Source: a bacterium
GTDB taxonomy: Bacteria > Desulfobacterota > JAPLJL01
DNA length: 64,000 nt
Reading direction: 5' to 3'
Assembly (NCBI GenBank): GCA_028713675.1
Contig: JAQTNV010000003.1
Location: forward strand, 1 to 64,000
This document shows, piece by piece, positions 54,701 to 62,736 of this stretch. The notes under the pieces are model-generated. The model did no database searches, was not told the DNA's origin, and saw nothing but the letters and a program-made list of their open reading frames with translations. The position numbers and the translations under genes are program-made. Numbering within the stretch: the stretch's first letter is position 1; each line of letters opens with the position of its first letter.

Positions 54701-57700
54701 ACTGCCCGACGGTTCCCAATCCGGATCAGTTGGATACGGATGGGGACGGGCGGGGCAATGCCTGCGACAATTGCCCGAACCTTTCCAATTCACCCTGGAC
54801 GGATACGGATGGGGACGGGCGGGGCGATCTTTGCGACAATTGCCCGAACGTTTCCAATTCACCCTGGACGGATACGGATGGGGACGGGCGGGGCGATCTT
54901 TGCGACAATTGCCCGAACGTTTCCAATTCACCCTGGACGGATACGGACAGCGACCTCGTGGGCGACGCCTGCGACAACTGCCCGTCTGTTTCCAACCTGA
55001 GTCAGACCAATTCAGATGCCGATACTTACGGCGATGCCTGCGACAACTGTCCGGTAGTAACGAACCAGGACCAGGCGGATCCCGACGGTGATGGGAAGGG
55101 GAGCGCCTGTGACAACTGCGTGTCCGTTTCCAACCCGCTTCAGACCAATTCAGATACCGATGCATACGGCGATGCCTGCGACAACTGCCTCCTTGTTTCC
55201 AATCCCCTCCAGACCAATTCGGATACCGACATCTACGGCGACGCCTGCGACAACTGCCCGCTGGTTTCCAATCCCAGCCAGGCGGATGTGGATACCGATG
55301 GTTTCGGCGATACCTGCGACAACTGCCCGGCGGTCTCCAACCCGACCCAGACGGATACGGACAGCGACCTCGTGGGCAACGCCTGCGACAATTGCCCGAC
55401 GGTAGCCAATACCAACCAGTCGGACGCCGACATGGACGGGGTGGGCGACCTCTGCGACAACTGCCCGTTGACCGCCAACGCCGACCAACTGGACCGGGAT
55501 CACGACGGTTTCGGGGACGTCTGCGACAACTGTACCCTGGTTGCCAATGCCGACCAGGCGGACGGTGATAACGATCAGGTCGGGAATGTCTGCGACAACT
55601 GCCCGGCCGCGGCGAATACCAACCAGACCGACACCGATCTGGACGGCAAGGGCGACGCCTGCGACGCCTGTCCCCTCGATCCGCTCAACGATATCGACGC
55701 CGACGGGATCTGCGGCAACGCGGACAACTGCCCCTTTGTTTCCAATTCCACCCAGGCCGACGCGGACCACGACGGCAAGGGTGACGCCTGCGATGCCTGC
55801 CCGGGTGATGCCCAGAACGATGCCGACGGTGACGGGATCTGCGGGAATATTGACAACTGCCCGGCGATAGCCAATCCCAGCCAGGCCGACACAGATCACG
55901 ACGGGCGGGGAGACGCCTGCGACGCCTGCCCGAGCGATCCCAATAACGATATCGACCATGACGGGATCTGCGGCAACGCGGACAACTGTCCCGCAGTTCC
56001 CAATACCAGCCAGGCCGATCATGACGGCGACGGGATCGGCGACGCCTGCGACAACTGCCCGGCGGTGGCCAACGCGAACCAGCTCGACAGCGATAACGAC
56101 GGGACCGGTGACGCCTGCGAAGGGGCGGTGATCGATACCGACGGCGACGGGATCCCGGACCAGTCCGACAACTGTCCCTTCACCCCCAATCCCGGCCAGG
56201 CCGACGCGGATCACGACGGGCGGGGCGACGTCTGCGACAACTGCCCGGCGGCGGCCAACCCGAACCAGGCCGAGAGCGACGGGGACGGGTTGGGGGACGC
56301 CTGCGATACCTGCCCTCACGATGCCCTGAACGATATTGATCAAGACGGGATCTGCGGTGACGCGGACAACTGCCCGACGACGGCCAACGCCAACCAGGCC
56401 GACACGGATCATGACGGGGTGGGGGATGCCTGCGACGCCTGCCCCGGCGATCCGCTTAACGACGCCGACCATGACGGGATCTGCGGCAACGCGGACAATT
56501 GCCCGGCGGCGGCCAATTCCAACCAGGCCGACACAGATCATGACGGAATGGGGGATGCCTGCGATGCCTGCCCGAACGACCCCAGTAATGATGCAGACCG
56601 CGACGGGGTCTGCGGGAATGCGGACAACTGCCCGCTGATTCCCAACGCGGGGCAGGCTGATTACGACAATGACGGGGTCGGAAATGCCTGCGACAACTGC
56701 CCGGCGGTGGCCAATGCGGACCAGAAAGATACCGACCATAACGGGGTGGGCGACGCCTGCGAGAGCGGGAGCATCGACACTGATAAGGACGGGATCCCCG
56801 ATTACCGGGATAATTGCGCCTACACCCCCAATACCGACCAGAAGGACACGGATCAGGACGGGGCGGGTGACCTCTGCGACAACTGCCCGGCAACGATCAA
56901 CCCGAGCCAGGCCAATTCCGACGCGGACGCTCTCGGGGACGCCTGCGATGGCTGCCCGCGCGATGCCCAGAACGATGCGGACGGGGACGGGGTCTGCGGC
57001 GAGATCGACAACTGCCCCACCGTGGCCAACGCGGATCAGAAGGATAATGATCATGACGGCCAGGGAGACGCCTGCGATCCGGACGACGATAACGACGGGG
57101 TCCCCGATACAAGTGACAACTGCCCGCTCGCGGCCAACCCCGGCCAGGCGGACAACGACCGCGACGGCCTGGGGGATATCTGCGACCCGGACGACGACAA
57201 CGACGGGATTCCGGACGCGAGCGATAACAGCCCCCTGGTAGCCAACCCGAACCAGGCGGATCACGACGGGGATGGGATTGGCGATGCCTCGGATCCGGAC
57301 ATCGACGGCGACGGTCTTACGAACGACGAGGAAATCGCCGCCGGGACCGACCCCTATGACGCCGACTCGGACGACGACGGGATCATCGACGGGCAGGAAC
57401 CCAAGTGGAACGAGGACAGCGACGGGGACGGTTTGATCAACGCCCTTGATCCCGACAGCGACAACGATGGGATCTATGACGGGACGGAATGGGGAGTCAC
57501 CATTCCCTCCGCGGACACCAACCTGATGGCCGGGCATTTCGTGCCCGACGCCGATCCCGCCACCCACACCAACATGCTCCTCGCCGATACCGACGGAGGC
57601 GGCGCCACGGACGGGGAGGAAGACCGGAACCTGGACGGGAGGGTGGACCAGGGCGAGACCGATCCAAACAATCCGCTTGACGACGATTCCGATTTCGACG

Positions 57701-58251
57701 GGCTCACCAACGCGGTCGAAACCGCGATCGGGACTGATCCCCACAACCCGGACTCGGACGGCGACGGGATCAATGACCGGGTCGAAGTGCGGGACCCGAA
57801 CTCGCCCGCCGACACAGACGGCGACGGGATTATCGACGCCCTGGACACCGATTCCGACGGCGATGGGATTCCCGACCAGGAAGAGGGTATCCAAGACCTG
57901 GACGCCGACGGCCTGGAGAATTACCGCGACCCGGACTCGGACGGCGACGGCCTTTCGGACCACGAGGAAAGATTTACCTACGGCACCGATCCCTATAAAT
58001 CCGACACGGACGGCGGCGGGGTAAACGACGGGATCGAAGTGAACACGGATTTCACCGATCCTTTATGGGCGAAGGATGACGGCCGCGGCCTCGAAGGCGC
58101 CGGCTGCCGCTGCGGGACGATCGGACCCTCCCGGGGACCGGAGAATTACGGGGATCTGATTTTCCTCGGGATGACGCTCGCCGTCCTGGGATTCCGCCGG
58201 GCCCGCGCCCGAAAAAACCGTAACGGGATTCGAACCCTTCGATCAATTTAA
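51751..58251 (+). CDS. Giant secreted thrombospondin type 3 repeat protein
   Basis: A 2166-residue exported surface protein. Signal peptide 1-30 (LLLVSSILFLTSFLYLARFL). Residues about 35-560 resemble IgGFc-binding-protein N-terminal regions, with YYVLGREDHIYNMM and DQWEDGYETDIFHP. About 560-950 are DUF11-like domains (ITKSADAYTIGSAGG, LTKSSDKTRASKGENIVYTL). About 955-1830 is a tandem array of roughly 30 Ca-binding TSP3 units of the type CDNCPxxxNxxQxDxDxDGxGD, with seven shorter CDxCP units; later units lose cysteines. The C-terminus has GCRCGT, a hydrophobic helix (LIFLGMTLAVLGF) and RRARARKNR, resembling a Cys-type surface-sorting tail. It probably acts as an adhesin or scaffold, and has its own sigma-54 promoter. 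Confidence 0.87.
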   Translation: MNRKIILLLVSSILFLTSFLYLARFLTAGVPAGIQEYYVLGREDHIYNMMTTVRGNPGNYNFDPPMRSIVTLTATLNSQKILYDQWEDGYETDIFHPAQASTLAYLCNRGQVISFKSDGSGSASIATACTHLQGTVIANEMVPAPTRGTSTRFDGGDRIVSIGGPVSLVHVNWPSDTSIIGEAWSIFSRTALGTGTFFTIPVGVDLYTKLDGNNHTGANGVYAPFHYVWLEVQSFENNNTVQVNNGTSTVSFTLNQGETFSSQGYINSTSIPADAITVYSRTKVQSSKTVQILIYTLAGSAGDCCQDRAFSVIPDKVWGNDYIIPVNSHNSSPTQVYIVNPNNYGITVTAYDRDHDGTLLHPAVSFPIAATGVVAYEDPAAVGALIPQTSGARLTSADKLWIVTAMDYDATTYDWGFSLIPTKFLKSEYFISWAPGSGDDSLPVGPDNNGSCIWASPVANNTNFYIDLDGDGSFRRRANVYLNNNATLIKCGTYALPCTASVLDVLRVYDSDLDISGAYIEATNNFAAAYGEDAYLAGIGNPYLDLGYTVFPLAQDWLEPTLAITKSADAYTIGSAGGTVRFTLQVDAYAASVTGVDVYDVIPAGVNYVPGSTVITYPSGAKSYNDPVISGGTRLFWDLNWALNEYQYLTVSFQANFPAGLAIGNYQDTCRAEGWYQSLLLIPTDDLSIFKGGVYLTKSSDKTRASKGENIVYTLTATYSTAVTNATVTDVLPDGVDWVSGGNYDLPSRTVTWGPYDHIKGSEQFSFTVRVGELVDGTVISNQARYSSDQVPDGFYSNPATTWAIEPILGIAKSMSPAAVCPGMPEQVTVTANLYLSNSGKRTATQAEIYDQIPEYTRYLTGTIVSGATALTDAKDGDGGEYRYYSASNTGVVFVNGLTLPPGGSAAISFKVQIKSTASGLVSNVASFKSRELSWDSSNLASFNVTNADTDSDGRKDCFDNCINISNSPWTDTDGDGAGDACDNCPTVPNPDQLDTDGDGRGNACDNCPNLSNSPWTDTDGDGRGDLCDNCPNVSNSPWTDTDGDGRGDLCDNCPNVSNSPWTDTDSDLVGDACDNCPSVSNLSQTNSDADTYGDACDNCPVVTNQDQADPDGDGKGSACDNCVSVSNPLQTNSDTDAYGDACDNCLLVSNPLQTNSDTDIYGDACDNCPLVSNPSQADVDTDGFGDTCDNCPAVSNPTQTDTDSDLVGNACDNCPTVANTNQSDADMDGVGDLCDNCPLTANADQLDRDHDGFGDVCDNCTLVANADQADGDNDQVGNVCDNCPAAANTNQTDTDLDGKGDACDACPLDPLNDIDADGICGNADNCPFVSNSTQADADHDGKGDACDACPGDAQNDADGDGICGNIDNCPAIANPSQADTDHDGRGDACDACPSDPNNDIDHDGICGNADNCPAVPNTSQADHDGDGIGDACDNCPAVANANQLDSDNDGTGDACEGAVIDTDGDGIPDQSDNCPFTPNPGQADADHDGRGDVCDNCPAAANPNQAESDGDGLGDACDTCPHDALNDIDQDGICGDADNCPTTANANQADTDHDGVGDACDACPGDPLNDADHDGICGNADNCPAAANSNQADTDHDGMGDACDACPNDPSNDADRDGVCGNADNCPLIPNAGQADYDNDGVGNACDNCPAVANADQKDTDHNGVGDACESGSIDTDKDGIPDYRDNCAYTPNTDQKDTDQDGAGDLCDNCPATINPSQANSDADALGDACDGCPRDAQNDADGDGVCGEIDNCPTVANADQKDNDHDGQGDACDPDDDNDGVPDTSDNCPLAANPGQADNDRDGLGDICDPDDDNDGIPDASDNSPLVANPNQADHDGDGIGDASDPDIDGDGLTNDEEIAAGTDPYDADSDDDGIIDGQEPKWNEDSDGDGLINALDPDSDNDGIYDGTEWGVTIPSADTNLMAGHFVPDADPATHTNMLLADTDGGGATDGEEDRNLDGRVDQGETDPNNPLDDDSDFDGLTNAVETAIGTDPHNPDSDGDGINDRVEVRDPNSPADTDGDGIIDALDTDSDGDGIPDQEEGIQDLDADGLENYRDPDSDGDGLSDHEERFTYGTDPYKSDTDGGGVNDGIEVNTDFTDPLWAKDDGRGLEGAGCRCGTIGPSRGPENYGDLIFLGMTLAVLGFRRARARKNRNGIRTLRSI
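54762..54960. repeat. Near-identical 69-bp tandem units in the TSP3 array
   Basis: Three consecutive 69-bp units (23 codons each, CDNCPNVSNSPWTDTDGDG type) are almost identical at DNA level, far more alike than the rest of the array. This points to recent slippage or unequal recombination. Confidence 0.85.
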
Positions 58252-58312
58252 TCCGAACTTCGAAATGACCGTTATCAATATCCGGAATAATTCTATTCAA
58301 ATCTCCCCCCCT

Positions 58313-58495
58313 CCGGGTCGTAGACCCTACCCTCCCTCCGGGCTGGAGGCCCCTACGGGCAGGAAGCCGGCCTGTAAGCCCTACGGGCTGGAAGCGGGGT
58401 CGGAGACCGGCCCCTCTTTTCATAAAGAGGGGAGACCCATCAATTGTTTCTCCTCCTTTTGCAAAGGGGGAGGGAGGGGGATTTGGGGAATTGTT
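58313..58495. repeat. Composite of intergenic repeats before the barrel gene
   Basis: CTCCGGGCTGGAGGCCCCTA-type palindromes (58320-58400) are followed by two REP-like hairpins (58411-58437 and 58449-58490). An open frame crosses them from 58265 but looks like read-through of repeat DNA. Confidence 0.75.
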
Positions 58496-59875
58496 TTGAG
58501 TAACTTTTATTTTCGCAGCCTGAAGGCTGCGGCTACAACGCTATGCTCTATGCTCTTTGCCCTCTGCTTCTTTTCTCTCGTCGCCCGGGAGGCCCCGGCG
58601 GCGGGATTGAACGTCCAGAACTCCAAGCCCGCCCTGGACGCGAGCGGAGGCGGGGTCCTGCTCGACGCCACGCCGATCGGTCACCTGATGTACCGTTTGA
58701 ATTACGAATTTTCCTACGCCCGCAGTCCCCTCGAATACGGGTGGAATGGGAAAAGAAGCCTCGGGGTGGTGGACAATCTTTTTTATAACGACCTGACCGC
58801 GGGCTTCGGCCTGACCCCTTCCCTGGATGCCGGGCTCTCGGTCCCCTACGGGATTGTTTACGACTACCTCCAGACCGGCACGGATGCCAGAAAGACCGTG
58901 GGCGGGGTGGGGGATGTCCGCCTGGGCCTGCGGGATACGCTTTTTGACCGGAAGGATGTCCCGATCCGCCTGGCCCTGGCCGCCTCCGCTAATTTTCCGT
59001 CCGGGTACCAGTCGGGATATCTCGGCAGCGGGACCTTCGAAGGTGATTTGCGCGCGATCTCGGAGGCGAGGGCGGGCACTTACCGCTTCATTGTCAACCT
59101 CGGCTACCTGGTCCGGGGCCCGGAACGGATGGTGAACGTCAAACTCGACGACCAGATTTTCTGGGGGATCGGGTCGCGCTCTTCCTATTACGATAACCGG
59201 CTGGGGGTCGAGGCCGAGATTTTCGGATCAACCGGGGCTGCCCAGCCCTTCCGAGACAAAGTTCTCAATCCGATTGAGGGGGACCTGGGTGTCCGCGTCG
59301 CGATCACCCGGGGCTGGTCGGTCAAGCTCGGCGGAGGCGGGGGATTAACGCACGGGATAGGCAGTCCGCAGTTCCGGATCCTGGCCGGGGTTCAATACGC
59401 TTATCCCGGTCTCCGGGACCGGGACGGGGATGGCATCCCCGATAAATTTGACAAGTGCCCGAACGATCCGGAGGACATTGACGGTTTCCAGGACAACGAC
59501 GGCTGCCCCGACCCGGATAACGATAACGACGGTATCCCGGATCGAAACGATAAGTGCCCCAACGACCCGGAAAACGTTAACGGCTGGCAGGACAAGGACG
59601 GTTGTCCGGATCCCGAGCCGAACGCCAAGCTGATTGGACATGTTGTGGGAGAGGACGGAAAACCCATTTCGGCCCTGGTCAAGCTGGATCCTTCCCCCGA
59701 TTCTCAAATCAGGAGCGACGCCAACGGCCATTTCGAGGTTAACTTGCCCTTCGGTGATTACAAGATCCTCCTGCTGGCTTCCGGTTACGAGACAGTCAGG
59801 TACAAAATCACCTTGAAAGACCGCGAGGTTAAAACCCTTCGTTTTGTAATGAAGGAAAGCATGTTCTTAAGATAA
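58496..59875 (+). CDS. Outer-membrane barrel protein with TSP3 repeats
   Basis: A 459-residue protein. The start is most likely TTG 58496, giving a signal peptide (MSNFYFRSLKAAATTLCSML then FALCFFSLVAREAPAA). The N-terminal region about 45-300 is beta-rich like an OmpA/MtrB-style barrel (NDLTAGFGLTPSLDAGLSVP, LGLRDTLFDRKDVPIRLALA). Then come two TSP3-like repeats, GDGIPDKFDKCPNDPEDIDG and GIPDRNDKCPNDPENVNGWQ. A carboxypeptidase regulatory-like beta domain (LIGHVVGEDGKPISALVKLD) closes the protein where OmpA-family proteins normally carry a peptidoglycan-binding domain. Part of the signal peptide is encoded by repeats. It follows the giant TSP3 gene and may be its partner. Confidence 0.78.
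   Translation: MSNFYFRSLKAAATTLCSMLFALCFFSLVAREAPAAGLNVQNSKPALDASGGGVLLDATPIGHLMYRLNYEFSYARSPLEYGWNGKRSLGVVDNLFYNDLTAGFGLTPSLDAGLSVPYGIVYDYLQTGTDARKTVGGVGDVRLGLRDTLFDRKDVPIRLALAASANFPSGYQSGYLGSGTFEGDLRAISEARAGTYRFIVNLGYLVRGPERMVNVKLDDQIFWGIGSRSSYYDNRLGVEAEIFGSTGAAQPFRDKVLNPIEGDLGVRVAITRGWSVKLGGGGGLTHGIGSPQFRILAGVQYAYPGLRDRDGDGIPDKFDKCPNDPEDIDGFQDNDGCPDPDNDNDGIPDRNDKCPNDPENVNGWQDKDGCPDPEPNAKLIGHVVGEDGKPISALVKLDPSPDSQIRSDANGHFEVNLPFGDYKILLLASGYETVRYKITLKDREVKTLRFVMKESMFLR
58514..58568. repeat. Repeats encoding the barrel protein's signal peptide
   Basis: The REP-like palindrome CGCAGCCTGAAGGCTGCGG (58514-58536 region, inverted copy of 3181-3203) is followed by TGCTCTA-type heptamers at about 58541-58568. 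Both lie in frame within the signal peptide codons. Confidence 0.85.
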
Positions 59876-60349
59876 AGCACAGGGCAGGGGGCAGGGAGCA
59901 AAACAAGTAGCAAGTAGCCGGTCGCAGGTAACCGGAAAAAGAAAAAAACATTTAATTAGGTAGCAAATAGCCGGTAGCAGATAACCGGAAAAAGAAAAAA
60001 ACAAGCAGCGGGTAGCAAGTAGCAGGTAACCGGAAAAACAGAAGAGAACAAAGCAAACAAGACAAGGGTGAAAGGTCAAAGGGGAAAGGGAAAAATAAGG
60101 AAAACATTACAAAATAGGGAAAAAATACATATAAATTCAACAATGCGTTTTTTTGTGAAATAATTGCTCATTGGGAATTAAATACCCTCCTTTTCAAGTT
60201 CCTAAGTCGTTTTATTTAACCGGAAATAAAATAATTGATTGAAATAATTTTTTGGATTACAATAAGTTACGAGAACGTCCCGATCCGGAAATATTTTGCT
60301 TGGAAGCGGAATGAAAATTGCTTTTACTTAGAGCGGAAGGAAAACGAGA
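59876..60349. repeat. 474-bp gap rich in heptamer repeats, with promoter
   Basis: From 59876 to about 60035 there are repeated GCAGGGA/GTAGCAA/GTAACCGG heptamers. The middle is AT-rich without recognisable signals. At 60307-60322 lies a sigma-54 style promoter for the minor pilin operon. No gene is supported. Confidence 0.8.
60307..60322 (+). promoter_or_regulatory. Candidate sigma-54 promoter of the minor pilin operon
   Basis: CGGAATGAAAATTGCT has GG at 60308-60309 and GC at 60320-60321 with a 10-bp spacer and a TTGCT -12 box, 28 bp before the fimT start. Confidence 0.5.
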
Positions 60350-60877
60350 ATGAATACCAGGGCTAAAAACCAATCAGGATTCAGTTTGATTGAATTAATT
60401 ATCGTGGTGGCAATCATCGGCATCATGGCTACGATAGCTATTCCTTCCGTTCGCGGCATGATGCAGAGAGCCAAATTGAAAGCCGCCGGCCGGGAAATCA
60501 CCATGGAACTGCTGCTGGCCAGGTCTCAGGCGATCAGCACCGGAACCTCCAAGACCGTCATTTTTAACGTCGGCGCCGGAACCTGGGTGGTTCCGGACAA
60601 GGGAACCTTCGGTTTTACCCAGGGAAATTATCATGGGATCGTTTTTTCCCATTCGAGCAGCGACCCGATCCAGTTCAAAAGCAGCGCCGGCGCCTCCGTG
60701 GATTCTGTTACATTCAAATCGGACGGGACGCTGGATAATGACCTTTCCTCGTATACCAACGCTTTCGGCAAGATTTACCTGCTGGATACGAAAACCAATT
60801 TGAATAACAAACTGACTATAGAAGTTAACCAGTATACCGGGCTGGCCAGAATGAAAGAGGGATGGTCGACTTTATAA
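60350..60877 (+). CDS. fimT: Minor pseudopilin, GspH/FimT type
   Basis: A 175-residue prepilin-like protein. The leader MNTRAKNQSG is cut before [20 protein letters not shown], with E5 present. The globular part (AGREITMELLLARSQAISTG) has the GspH/FimT beta fold, and KTVIFNVGAGTWVVPDKG follows. Minor pilins of this type prime pilus assembly. First gene of a fimT-pilV-pilW-pilX-pilY1 operon. Confidence 0.88.
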   Translation: MNTRAKNQSGFSLIELIIVVAIIGIMATIAIPSVRGMMQRAKLKAAGREITMELLLARSQAISTGTSKTVIFNVGAGTWVVPDKGTFGFTQGNYHGIVFSHSSSDPIQFKSSAGASVDSVTFKSDGTLDNDLSSYTNAFGKIYLLDTKTNLNNKLTIEVNQYTGLARMKEGWSTL

Positions 60878-60930
60878 AGAGCAGGGCGCAAGGGGCAGGG
60901 AGCAAAAGCAAAGAATAAAAGTCAGAGGAA
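60878..60930. repeat. Short heptamer spacer
   Basis: GCAGGGC/GCAAGGG/GCAGGGA/GCAAAAG units between fimT and pilV. Confidence 0.85.
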
Positions 60931-61380
60931 ATGAATATGAACAAAAATATTAAACCCGAAACCCGAACCCCGAAACTCGGAACGGTTTTCTCCGGAGACC
61001 GCGGCACCACCCTGATCGAGGTGCTGATGGCCTCGGTAATATTCATGATCGGCATGCTCGCCCTTCTCGGGATGCAGATAACCGCCATGCACAGCAACAA
61101 GATCGGGGGCGAAATCACCGAGGCCACCTCCCTGGTTTCCGACGAGATCGAGAGGCTCTGGGGACTGGACCTGGCCTCCGCCAATGACTTGAAGGTGGGT
61201 ACCCACAACGATCCGAACAATCCGATCAATAATCAGGGCCAGGCCGGGGGAAAATATACCCGGCAGTGGATCGTGACCGGCGACGCCTCGAACACCAATT
61301 CCCGATTTATTCAGGTTACCGTGAGCTGGAGCGATTTCTGGTCGAAAAGCCGGAAAGTGACATTCACCGGGATGCGGTAA
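60931..61380 (+). CDS. pilV: Minor pilin PilV-like
   Basis: A 149-residue prepilin. The leader is long (25 residues: MNMNKNIKPETRTPKLGTVF then SGDRG) and ends before TTLIEVLMASVIFMIGMLAL, so the first mature residue is T, not the usual F/M. E5 is conserved. ATG 60931 or 60937. The KPETRTP portion of the leader is encoded by a CCGAAAC heptamer array (60954-60985) and is shared with pilW. The C-terminal ITVSW-like tail RFIQVTVSWSD fits PilV. Confidence 0.85.
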   Translation: MNMNKNIKPETRTPKLGTVFSGDRGTTLIEVLMASVIFMIGMLALLGMQITAMHSNKIGGEITEATSLVSDEIERLWGLDLASANDLKVGTHNDPNNPINNQGQAGGKYTRQWIVTGDASNTNSRFIQVTVSWSDFWSKSRKVTFTGMR

Positions 61381-61550
61381 ATAAGGTAGCAGGTAGCAAG
61401 TAGCAAATAACAGGTAACAGCAAAAGTAAAAACAATAACAGGTAGCAAGTAGCAAATAACAGGTAACGGCAAATAGTAAAAACAGTAACCGGTAGCAGAA
61501 AACAGGTAACATGTAAAGATAATAAATAAAAGAGAAATCAGGAAGAGAAA
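61381..61550. repeat. Heptamer array between pilV and pilW
   Basis: About 130 bp of GTAGCAA/GTAGCAG/AACAGGT units, the longest pure array in the window. Confidence 0.92.
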
Positions 61551-62696
61551 ATGAATAAACGCATAAAACCTGAGACTCGAACCCCCCTGGCCGATACAAG
61601 CGTTCAGTTCGGGCAGGCGAAACTCGAGACTTATTCTCGTGTTTCGGGGATGACCCTGATCGAGGTGATGGTCGCCACGACCATTTCCATGATCCTGGTC
61701 ATGGCCTTTTATTCGGCGATGAACTACCAGCAGAAGGCGAACGCCACCCAGGACCAGGTTACCCGGATGCAGGGGAACCTCCGGGTGGCGACCGGCATGA
61801 TCGAGCGGGATCTCCGGATGGCGGGTTTCGGCCTGGGCGAGCAGATGACCCTTCTCACCAACACCCCCCGCCGCCAGGGTATCTACCCGTGCAATGGGTG
61901 CGGCGACCAGCCTACCACCGTAAATGCTACCACCACGCCTGACAGCATTGAAATCTGGGCCAATTTTAATGATCGAAAGCTTTTCGCCTCCGCGGCGGTC
62001 TCCGCCGGCGGTACCTCTGTCTCGGTGGGGAATGACCCGGTCAACGCCAGCAACGCTTTGGCTTATTTCAAGAAGGGGGACTACCTGGTCATCCGCGACC
62101 CGGCCACGAATAATACCGAGGCCAGGCTGGTTTCCAATGTCGCGGCCAACACCATCACAGTGAGCACCTCTTTCACCAATGCCTACCCGGCATACAGCGA
62201 AGTCAGGGACATCAAGAAGCATATCTACCGGATCGAAAGCGGCAACCTGGTCCTCCGATTGATGACCGGCCCGCCCGCGACGGCTGTTGAGACCAGCCAT
62301 ATCCTGGCCGAGAACATCGAGGACCTCCAGTTCGCCTACGGGATGGACAACAACACCTCCAGCCCCCTCGACCCCGACGCGGTCCCCGACGGGACCATCA
62401 ATACCTGGGTCAACGACCCGAGGGCCGACGGGGTCAATAACGACGGGAACGGGACCAGTGAAGACGAACGCGACCTGACCAGGATCGCCGCGGTCCGGGT
62501 CAGCATCCAGGCCCGCGCCGACAGGCAGGACACGAGCTGGGCCCGGGCCGGGCAGACCCCGCCCTTTTTCCGCCAGGGGCTGGAGGATCGCACCGCCGCC
62601 GGGACTACCGACGGCTATCGGCGGAGAATCATGCAAAAGACGGTTTTCGTCCGGAATCTCGGGCTGGTCGGCAAATATGAACCTACTCCGCCATAA
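61551..62696 (+). CDS. pilW: Minor pilin PilW-like
   Basis: A 381-residue PilW family protein. The leader is unusually long, 33 residues, and again contains KPETRTP; cleavage before MTLIEVMVATTISMILVMAF, with E5. The periplasmic part has QDQVTRMQGNLRVATGMIER, typical of PilW, and VSNVAANTITVSTSFTNAYP. PilW primes pilus assembly with FimT, PilV, PilX and PilY1. Confidence 0.88.
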   Translation: MNKRIKPETRTPLADTSVQFGQAKLETYSRVSGMTLIEVMVATTISMILVMAFYSAMNYQQKANATQDQVTRMQGNLRVATGMIERDLRMAGFGLGEQMTLLTNTPRRQGIYPCNGCGDQPTTVNATTTPDSIEIWANFNDRKLFASAAVSAGGTSVSVGNDPVNASNALAYFKKGDYLVIRDPATNNTEARLVSNVAANTITVSTSFTNAYPAYSEVRDIKKHIYRIESGNLVLRLMTGPPATAVETSHILAENIEDLQFAYGMDNNTSSPLDPDAVPDGTINTWVNDPRADGVNNDGNGTSEDERDLTRIAAVRVSIQARADRQDTSWARAGQTPPFFRQGLEDRTAAGTTDGYRRRIMQKTVFVRNLGLVGKYEPTPP

Positions 62697-62736
62697 CCCG
62701 GGGATTAACCTAGAGAGGGAAGAGAGGACAGCGAAA

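Noticed and set aside
55150..57963. A 937-codon open frame antisense to the giant TSP3 gene
   Set aside because: It mirrors the regular Asp/Gly-rich repeats, giving a Val/Arg/Gly-rich product with no domain, and lies fully inside a well supported gene.
58265..58495. Extending the barrel gene upstream to ATG 58265
   Set aside because: The added codons are entirely REP-like and palindromic repeats, and they would bury the signal peptide.
60284..60300. Another GG...GC pair (CCGGAAATATTTTGC) before fimT
   Set aside because: Spacing is 9 bp; the pair at 60308-60321 has the correct spacing.
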